In this document: piece after piece, positions 58,529 through 64,000 of the stretch
Layout: every line of letters starts with the position of its first letter
How positions within the stretch are numbered: the first letter of the stretch is position 1
Origin: Azonexus hydrophilus
GTDB taxonomy: Bacteria; Pseudomonadota; Gammaproteobacteria; Burkholderiales; Rhodocyclaceae
DNA: 64,000 bases
Assembly: GCF_905120355.1 (NCBI RefSeq)
Contig: NZ_CAJHOB010000008.1
Coordinates: forward strand, 104,165-168,164
Direction: 5' to 3'
Translations under genes and position numbers: made by a program
Notes under the pieces: model-generated
Seen by the model: the letters and a program-made list of their open reading frames with translations, nothing else
Told to the model about the DNA's origin: nothing
The model's database searches: none

Positions 58529-59483
58529 AGCGCGCCCCCGTCTGCTTGAAACACTGGCGGGAAAAAAGCACGGCGTGCGCCGTGTCATGCAGGGCGTGAC
58601 GCGCACGCAAGGCAGTGATGGCCGCCTCCACCGCGCTCCGGCACTGGCCGTGGATCATGCAGAAGAGGTTGTACGGCCACTGCGGCAGGTGGCGCGGGCG
58701 GCGGTAGCACAAGGTCACCGCATCTTCCTGCGCCAGTTGCGCTGCCACGGCATCCACCGCATGGTCGGGAATGTCATGCACCAGCATGGCATTGGCGGCA
58801 AACCCCAGTTCGCGGTGGCGGACCACCACACCCAAGCGGCTGATCGCGCCGACTGCCAGCCAGTCCGTCAGTTGCTGCACGAATTCCGTTTCCGGCAGCG
58901 CGCAGTCTGCCGCCATGTGGTGATACGGCGCACTGACCAGGGGCAGGCCTTCCTGCAGCCGGGCCAGGATGGTTTTCTGCTGCGCCGACAGGGATTGCAC
59001 CGCGGCCGCTACGCTGCGCTGCCGGGGCCTGGCGCCACCGCACAGGGGAAAACCCAGGTCGATGTGGTAGGCCTTTTCCATCGGCAGCGACAAGGTCGCC
59101 AGACCACTTTGCATTTCGATCTGGCGCAACGTCTGAGTCAGCGCCCCGCTGTCGCCCGCCGTCAGCACGAACCACAGGTTGTACGCGTGTTCACGCTGGT
59201 AGTTGTGGTTGACACCGGGAAACGCATTCACCAGCCCGGCCACCTCCGCCAGACGCGCTGCCGGCACGGCCATCGCCACCAGGGTCGAGGCACCGAAACA
59301 CCCCGGGCGCAGCACGGCGCCAATGCGCGAGATGCGCCCGTCGGCGTGCATGTGCTGCAGCTGCTCGATCACCCTGTCTTCTGTACATCCCAGCGTCGTG
59401 GCCAGCGCGGCAAAAGGCCGCGCCACCAGGGGAAAGTCACGCTGGTAATCGTTGAGCAGACGGAAGGTGAGTTCGGATGTCAT
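58521..59483 (-). CDS. nirDL: Fused siroheme decarboxylase NirDL
   Basis: 320 residues: a NirD unit (~1-150, NHNYQREHAYNLWFVL) fused to a NirL unit (~165-320, CYRRPRHLPQWPYNLF). Each has an N-terminal winged helix. In Pseudomonas these are two genes; fused forms are known in Thauera and Hydrogenobacter. It removes the two acetate groups of siroheme at C12 and C18. The ATG directly follows the nirF stop. Confidence 0.92.
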   Translation of the reverse strand: MTSELTFRLLNDYQRDFPLVARPFAALATTLGCTEDRVIEQLQHMHADGRISRIGAVLRPGCFGASTLVAMAVPAARLAEVAGLVNAFPGVNHNYQREHAYNLWFVLTAGDSGALTQTLRQIEMQSGLATLSLPMEKAYHIDLGFPLCGGARPRQRSVAAAVQSLSAQQKTILARLQEGLPLVSAPYHHMAADCALPETEFVQQLTDWLAVGAISRLGVVVRHRELGFAANAMLVHDIPDHAVDAVAAQLAQEDAVTLCYRRPRHLPQWPYNLFCMIHGQCRSAVEAAITALRARHALHDTAHAVLFSRQCFKQTGARYV

Positions 59484-60656
59484 TTAGAAGCCAATACGGT
59501 GGGCGCGGCTGGAAAAGAAAATTCCCGAGGGCGCGTCGGCCTTAATGTCCCCGATCTGAGTAAGGGTTTCCGTGCTGTAAATCAAAATTTTGTGATCATC
59601 GCGTGCCGACAGCCAGACATGTTCGCCGCGCGGGGTAAATTCCATGTGCAGGATGCCCTTGCCCGGTTCCAGTTGGCTCACCACCTTGCCCTGCAGGGTA
59701 TCGATGACATCGATCTTGCTGTAATCGGGGAAAGAGAAATTGACCCAGATCTGCCGCCCATCCGGTCGCGCCATGACAAACACCGGCTGGCCGCGTACCG
59801 GAATCCGCCCGACTTCCTGCCAGGTCGTGGCATCGACCACCAGCACTTCATGCCGCCCGACCGCCGGCAGATACACCTTGCCCTGCGCCATGGTCCAGCC
59901 ACGCAGGTGCGGCATCTTGTACACCGGCAAACGCTCCTCACCGCGCCCATAGTTCTGCAGTATCTTGCGCGCGCCCCGGTCGGTCTGCCACAGATCAAGC
60001 AGGGCAATGCCGTCTTCACCGAACAGGCCGGCCATGAAATAGCGGCCATCGGGCGTCACCAGGCCATCGTAGGGGTTCTTGCCGGCCGGGAAGCGTTGCG
60101 TCTGCGGCTGGCGTGGATTGCTGAAATCGGTGACCCAGATTTCACCCGCCTCGAACAGCGCATAAGCGAATTTGTTGCCGGCAGTGTCGGCCAGACCAAC
60201 CACCTTGGAAAACTGCCCCGGCGCATACTCGGCCGGCACTTCCGACAGCAGCTCCAGCGTTTCCGCATCGAAGGCCTTGATGCCGCCCGGTGTGTAGTTC
60301 TGCGCCACCACGATGCGTCCATCCTGCGAGATCGAACCGCCAATGGCGTTGCCGCTCTGCACCACCCGCTTGACCACCCGTGCTTCCAGCATGTCGATCT
60401 TGCTCAGCGCACCGTCGCGCCCGAAGACATAAGCGTAGCGGCCATCGCGCGAATACACGGCGGAGGCATGCGATAGATCGCCCAGACCGCCGATGCGGGC
60501 ATAGGGCTGGCGGCTAGTGGTGCTGGCCAGGGTGACATGGCCGCTGGCGCGTTCGATGATGAGTACCAGATCGCCGGTGGCGCGCGGCGCGGTCGGCGCC
60601 GTGCTGGCACAGCCCAGCAACAGGGTGACGAAAAACAGGACGAGCAGGCGACGCAT
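59484..60656 (-). CDS. nirF: Heme d1 biosynthesis protein NirF
   Basis: 390 residues. Lipobox LLGC predicts a periplasmic lipoprotein. A d1-type beta-propeller without a c-heme domain follows. It is required for a late step of heme d1 synthesis and interacts with NirN/NirS. The ATG at 60656 was chosen because it gives the lipoprotein signal; the frame opens at 60719. Confidence 0.93.
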   Translation of the reverse strand: MRRLLVLFFVTLLLGCASTAPTAPRATGDLVLIIERASGHVTLASTTSRQPYARIGGLGDLSHASAVYSRDGRYAYVFGRDGALSKIDMLEARVVKRVVQSGNAIGGSISQDGRIVVAQNYTPGGIKAFDAETLELLSEVPAEYAPGQFSKVVGLADTAGNKFAYALFEAGEIWVTDFSNPRQPQTQRFPAGKNPYDGLVTPDGRYFMAGLFGEDGIALLDLWQTDRGARKILQNYGRGEERLPVYKMPHLRGWTMAQGKVYLPAVGRHEVLVVDATTWQEVGRIPVRGQPVFVMARPDGRQIWVNFSFPDYSKIDVIDTLQGKVVSQLEPGKGILHMEFTPRGEHVWLSARDDHKILIYSTETLTQIGDIKADAPSGIFFSSRAHRIGF

Positions 60657-60726
60657 GGACACACCCCTGGCAAGAAATGGCTGCACACAGCCAGTGAAAA
60701 AACGATGGGCCACGCCCATCAGCGCA

Positions 60727-61134
60727 TTACTCGGGGAAACCGGCCAGCAGACGCTCGACGATCCAGGTCGCCTCGGCTTCCGTCAGGAACCGCTGCCAGG
60801 GCGGCATGGCCGTGCCGTGGCGACCGTGGTAAATGGTCGCCGCCAGACCTTCGGCGGATTTTTCCTGCAGATCCGCCGGTAGCAGCGCCGGCCCCAATCC
60901 GCCCTGCAAGCTCATGCCATGGCAGGAGCCGCACTCCTGGCGCACCATGTGCACCAGCTGGCGCTGGCGTTCCATGCCGGGCACGGCAGCCGTTTCCGCC
61001 GCGGCACCGCTGGCCTCTGCGGTTGCCTGAAACAGCATCAGCAGGGCCCCGGCCAGCGCCAGCGTGGATCGCGCCAGCCAGCGCCAGGCCGCCTTGCGGC
61101 GTAACGCCGCCCTAGAACTTCTTGGCCTTGACAT
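60727..61134 (-). CDS. nirC: Cytochrome c NirC
   Basis: 135 residues. N-terminal signal/anchor helix after a basic stretch (MSRPRSSRAALRRKAA), then one c-type heme motif CGSCH and a C-terminal WIVERLL helix. The MPPW Met is a likely distal ligand. NirC transfers electrons to NirS or NirN in the periplasm. The start overlaps the upstream cytochrome gene by 23 bases; other starts are possible. Confidence 0.87.
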   Translation of the reverse strand: MSRPRSSRAALRRKAAWRWLARSTLALAGALLMLFQATAEASGAAAETAAVPGMERQRQLVHMVRQECGSCHGMSLQGGLGPALLPADLQEKSAEGLAATIYHGRHGTAMPPWQRFLTEAEATWIVERLLAGFPE

Positions 61135-61924
61135 CGCCCTCTGCTCCCAGACCAATCGTATGACCGAAGGAAACATGGTGGAAACGACCGGCAGCATGGT
61201 CTGCATGCACGGCAATACCGAAATGCACCGTCGGGCTGGCAGGCAATTTACGACTGAAGGTCACCGTCCAGGTATCGCCCTGCTTGGCACCCTCGGCCTT
61301 GACGCCGGCCTGGCCGCCTTCCATGCGGCGCTGATCGGTAATGCTGCCGTCCGCCACCTTGCCGGAACTCGCCCACTGCATCAATTCATAGGCACCGGCG
61401 CTGGTGTATTTGGTCTTGTCCTTGCCGTCCGGCATGGTCCTGGCGTCCTGGTGGCAGGTTGCCCAGCAGCCGACCTGCTCAGCCATCGGCACTTCGGCAT
61501 TGGGGAACAGCACGGTGGCCTTCACTGCATTGTCCTTGTCCGACTTGTCGATCCCGCCCGCCGGCGCCTTGAAGCTCATGCGCACGTACAGCTGCCCCGC
61601 ATCGTAAGCCGCCTGCACCTGGACCGGGAAAGCGCGCACCGCTGGCCCGCCCTTGGGGTCCAGCTCGCCCGCCATACGTTCTAGATCGACGTTGATCTCG
61701 CCATTCTCGACGTGGCACCCCGCACAGCTTTCACCCCGGCTCAGACCCCGGCTGCCGCCATGTTTGCCCTTGCTCTCGATCCACTCCCACGGGGTCACGC
61801 CCGGGTGGAACACATGAATGGTCGTAGCCGGCACCGAAGTCCAGTCCGGCGCTGCGAACGCCAGGGGAGACAAGCTCAAGCCGCCCACCAGGACAGCCGC
61901 CGCGTGCAATGCATATCTCATCAT
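61112..61924 (-). CDS. Diheme cytochrome c with ethylbenzene-dehydrogenase-like heme domain
   Basis: 270 residues. Signal peptide to about residue 25. The first heme motif is CAGCH (67-71). The second is CWATCH (Cys153, Cys157, His158), a CX3CH spacing, followed by a possible ligand Met in RTMPDG. The fold around TWTVTFSRKL and TVHFGIAVHAD matches the EB_dh/DMSO-reductase gamma-type heme-binding domain. It sits between nirS and nirC where other species have nirM or nirT, so it is a candidate electron donor to NirS. An ATG one codon in (61921) fits the AGAGG site better. Confidence 0.85.
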   Translation of the reverse strand: MMRYALHAAAVLVGGLSLSPLAFAAPDWTSVPATTIHVFHPGVTPWEWIESKGKHGGSRGLSRGESCAGCHVENGEINVDLERMAGELDPKGGPAVRAFPVQVQAAYDAGQLYVRMSFKAPAGGIDKSDKDNAVKATVLFPNAEVPMAEQVGCWATCHQDARTMPDGKDKTKYTSAGAYELMQWASSGKVADGSITDQRRMEGGQAGVKAEGAKQGDTWTVTFSRKLPASPTVHFGIAVHADHAAGRFHHVSFGHTIGLGAEGDVKAKKF

Positions 61925-61962
61925 TCACCTCTCACAGAATAAATCCCCACGGACAAGAGATT

Positions 61963-61982
61963 ACGGGGGCTTGCGCCCCCGT
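61963..61982 (-). other. Intercistronic hairpin after nirS
   Basis: An 8-bp perfect GC-rich stem (61963-61970/61975-61982) with a TTGC loop, 31 bases after the nirS stop. No T run follows, so it is more likely a processing/stability element or attenuator than a full terminator. Confidence 0.65.
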
Positions 61983-62013
61983 CTCCTTGCTTCACATCAA
62001 AAGCACAACAGGC

Positions 62014-63690
62014 TTAGTAGATGTCGTGCTGGGTGTTGTAAACGTTGAACTTGCCGGTCGGGGTAATCATCTTCGGATCGGTGATCACCTTCTTGACCTT
62101 GAGCGTCGTGTCGTCATACACCACGATGGCCGACTGGTCGGTCTTGCCACCCCACAGCGAGATCCACACTTCCTTGCCGTCCTTCGAGTATTCCGGATGC
62201 ACGGCGCGCTTGACGGCCTTGGTCGGCGGCAGACCGGAGTCCTTGGCGACGTTGAGGATGGCCTTGGGTTTAGACAGATCGGCCATGTCCCAGACGGCAA
62301 CCGATTCCGCCAGATCCTTGTCCGGGTTCTGCGGCGCGTCGGCCCAGAAGTGCTTCGACACCGGGTGCGTCTTCACGAACAGGTTGCCCGGCACGTGTTT
62401 GATCTCCTGCACCACCTTCCAGTTGTACTCCTTGTACTTGGCAAACTTCGGATCATCGGACGGCGTCGAGATCAGCGTCACGACATCCGCGCCGAGGTGA
62501 CCGGTCGCCCACACCGGACCATATTGCGGATGCACGAAGTTGGCGCCACGGCCCGGGTGCGGGATCTTGGCGACATCGACCAAGGCGGCCAGCTTGCCTT
62601 CCTTGGTATCGACCGCCGCAATCTTGTTGGAGGCATTGGCGGCCACCAGGAAGTAGCGCTTGGAGGCATCCCAGCCGCCGTCATGCAGGAACTTGGCGGA
62701 AGCGATGGTGGTGGTCTTCAGGTTTTCGATGTCGGAGTAATCCACCAGCAGGATCTGGCCGGTTTCCTTGATGTTCACCACCCATTCCGGCTTGATGAAG
62801 GAGGAAACGATGGAGGCCACGCGCGGTTCCGGATGGTATTCGCCATCGACCGTCATGCCGCGGGTGGACACCACCTTGCGCGGTTTCAGGGTTTCGCCGT
62901 CCATGATGACGAACTGCGGCGGCCAGTAGGAACCGGCAATCGCGTACTTGTCTTCAAAGCCCTTGAACTTCGAGGTATCGACCGAACGGGCATCGAAACC
63001 GATCTTCAGCTCGGCAACCACGGCCGGTTTTTCCATCCACAGGTCGATCAGCGACAGACGACCGTCGCGGCCAATCACGTAAACGTAGCGACCGGACGCG
63101 GACAAGCGCGAGATATGCACGGCGTAGCCGGTTTTGACGATGGAACGGATTTCCTTGGTGTCGCCGTCGATCAGGGCCACTTCGCCCGTGTCGCGCAGGG
63201 TGACGGAGAAGATGTTTTCAAGATTGATCTTGTTCATCTGCTTGGTCGGGCGCTTTTCCACCGGCACGATCAACTTCCAGGAATCCATCGTCTCCTTGAG
63301 GCTGTATTCCGGCGGCACATCCGGCACATTCTGGATGTAACGCGACATCAGATTGATTTCCTGTTTGGTCAGGATGTCGTCGAAGTTCACCATGCCGCCA
63401 TCGGTACCGAAGGCGATGATCTTTTCCAGACGATTCTGGCCCAGCTTGAGCGTACCCCCTTCGGTCACCTTGCCGCTGGCATCCTTCTTCGTCCAGTGCG
63501 GCTCCAGGTTCTTGCCGGTGGCGCCTTTACGCAGCACACCGTGACACCCGGCGCAACGCTCGAAGTAAATCTTCTTGGCCTGCTCCTTCTCGGCATCGGT
63601 CATGGCCGGCGCTGCCGACTGAGCAAAGGCCGAGCTCATGGCACCTGCCATGACGGTCAAAGCGAGTACCCCTAGCGACTTCATCTTCAT
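62014..63690 (-). CDS. nirS: Cytochrome cd1 nitrite reductase NirS
   Basis: 558 residues. Signal peptide to AFA. A heme c domain with CAGCH (~45) is followed by the eight-bladed heme d1 propeller. Active-site His residues are in HDGGWDAS and VHPQYGPVWATGHLG, and the proximal ligand in YAVHISRLSASGRY. It reduces nitrite to NO in the periplasm. It is the first gene of the nir operon, with AGGAGAG before the ATG. Confidence 0.97.
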   Translation of the reverse strand: MKMKSLGVLALTVMAGAMSSAFAQSAAPAMTDAEKEQAKKIYFERCAGCHGVLRKGATGKNLEPHWTKKDASGKVTEGGTLKLGQNRLEKIIAFGTDGGMVNFDDILTKQEINLMSRYIQNVPDVPPEYSLKETMDSWKLIVPVEKRPTKQMNKINLENIFSVTLRDTGEVALIDGDTKEIRSIVKTGYAVHISRLSASGRYVYVIGRDGRLSLIDLWMEKPAVVAELKIGFDARSVDTSKFKGFEDKYAIAGSYWPPQFVIMDGETLKPRKVVSTRGMTVDGEYHPEPRVASIVSSFIKPEWVVNIKETGQILLVDYSDIENLKTTTIASAKFLHDGGWDASKRYFLVAANASNKIAAVDTKEGKLAALVDVAKIPHPGRGANFVHPQYGPVWATGHLGADVVTLISTPSDDPKFAKYKEYNWKVVQEIKHVPGNLFVKTHPVSKHFWADAPQNPDKDLAESVAVWDMADLSKPKAILNVAKDSGLPPTKAVKRAVHPEYSKDGKEVWISLWGGKTDQSAIVVYDDTTLKVKKVITDPKMITPTGKFNVYNTQHDIY

Positions 63691-63782
63691 GTCTACTCTC
63701 CTGTATTAAATCGAATTTATTGCGACCGAACCCCCGGAGCAATGCGCTCAAGTTTCCCGGCGGACCCCCCTGGTGTCTTTGA

Positions 63783-63796
63783 TGATTCCTAAATCA
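63783..63796. promoter_or_regulatory. Inverted repeat TGATT-N4-AATCA upstream of nirS
   Basis: Perfect 5+5 repeat with a four-base spacer, ~93 bases before the nirS ATG. Spacing equals that of FNR boxes but the half-site order differs. Possible operator. Confidence 0.4.
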
Positions 63797-63848
63797 CACC
63801 ACCCGAATTAGGGTTTTTTCCGCTTTTTCCGCTCCCGTTCCGCCTGAT

Positions 63849-63862
63849 TTGATTTGCCTCAA
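63849..63862. promoter_or_regulatory. FNR/DNR-type box, site 1
   Basis: TTGAT-TTGC-CTCAA matches nine of the ten fixed bases of TTGAT-N4-ATCAA. It lies between nirS (minus) and norC (plus), ~160 bases from the nirS ATG. Confidence 0.6.
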
Positions 63863-63900
63863 ACCCGCATGGCACAAGGATTCCCAAGGCCTGGCCTTCC

Positions 63901-63914
63901 TTGATGCGCATCAT
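63901..63914. promoter_or_regulatory. FNR/DNR-type box, site 2
   Basis: TTGAT-GCGC-ATCAT matches nine of ten fixed bases. A class II activator position (-41.5) would put norC transcription near 63949, with a GAGAAT -10 at 63939-63944 and a 21-base leader. Confidence 0.65.
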
Positions 63915-63969
63915 GGAATCCCCCTCTCACGGCGCCGAGAATCCGGTCACCGTCACAAAGGAGGGCACC

Positions 63970-64000
63970 ATGAGCGGTATTTTTACGAAATCGATGGCAC
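63970..64000 (+). CDS. norC: Probable nitric oxide reductase subunit C (NorC), start only
   Basis: Only ten codons are inside the window (MSGIFTKSMA). NorC proteins begin with nearly the same sequence (MSExFTKxMARNIY), and a GGAGGG ribosome site precedes the ATG. norC divergent from nirS is a common denitrification layout. The identification rests on this short match and on context. Confidence 0.68.
   Translation, partial: MSGIFTKSMA

Noticed and set aside
58485..60476. 663-codon frame opposite nirDL and nirF
   Set aside because: Shadow spanning two clear genes on the minus strand.
61909..63675. 588-codon frame opposite nirS
   Set aside because: Shadow of nirS; biased composition and no support.
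63737..63752. TTGAGCGCATTGCT on the minus strand as an FNR box for nirS
   Set aside because: Only the first half resembles the consensus; the second half does not match ATCAA.

Overview
The window is a chromosomal segment of a high-GC betaproteobacterium, most likely of the order Rhodocyclales (Dechloromonas/Azonexus/Azospira-like). This rests on gene order (pilMNOPQ-aroKB beside ponA, cyaY and lptM-lysA; hslVU-xerC-DUF484-metK; hda-HAD-pcnB-folK-panB) and on a nirS-type denitrification cluster diverging from norC. It is dense, mostly core genome. I see no insertion sequence, prophage, integrase module, CRISPR array or compositional island. The only gene-free stretch of about 300 bases is 43596-43901, which holds a tRNA-Arg gene between two terminators.

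Layout. 1-4517: signalling and envelope genes (C-terminal part of a diguanylate cyclase, a CHASE2 adenylate cyclase, an SH3 protein, an M48 protease lipoprotein). 4582-12603 (minus): tamB, tamA, a membrane protein of the 'site-specific recombinase' Gcr family and a BamE-like lipoprotein. 12765-17623: a type Vd patatin-like protein and an AddB-like nuclease. 17653-24433 (minus): aroB, aroK, and pilQPONM with its own terminator. 24594-29144: PBP1A, cyaY (opposite strand), lptM-lysA, hslR. 29197-30552: a Crp/Fnr-type regulator divergent from a Sel1-repeat protein, with a perfect 26-bp palindrome between them. 30582-37694 (minus): AEC transporter, hslU, hslV, a duplicated STAS protein, a 50-residue basic protein with its own promoter and terminator, xerC, DUF484, a lipid A-type acyltransferase. 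37699-43659: methyl cycle, comprising metK behind a structured leader, an HD-GYP protein, then an SAH riboswitch with ahcY-tlyA-metF. 43728-49663: tRNA-Arg(CCG), hda, HAD phosphatase, pcnB, folK, a DUF486 protein, panB, panC, panD. 49709-53920: an unknown protein, a metallo-beta-lactamase-fold hydrolase, tcdA, an Hpt/HD-GYP protein, gph. 53931-63690 (minus): nirS, a diheme cytochrome, nirC, nirF, nirDL, nirG, nirH, nirJ, nirN, nirE, divergent from norC, which runs off the end.

How the genes work together. The nir operon encodes cytochrome cd1 nitrite reductase plus a nearly complete heme d1 pathway: NirE makes precorrin-2, NirDL/G/H decarboxylate siroheme, and NirJ, NirF and NirN finish the d1 ring. 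NO made by NirS would be reduced by the NorCB enzyme that starts at the window end. FNR/DNR-type boxes sit between the two units. In the methyl cycle, MetK makes SAM, AhcY clears SAH and MetF supplies methyl groups; the SAH riboswitch also places TlyA, an rRNA methyltransferase, under SAH control.

The observations I rate most worth follow-up are the metK leader RNA, which I cannot assign to a known SAM riboswitch class; the free-standing 50-residue cationic protein; the nir-operon diheme cytochrome with a CX3CH second heme motif; and the 26-bp palindrome beside the Crp/Fnr-type regulator.
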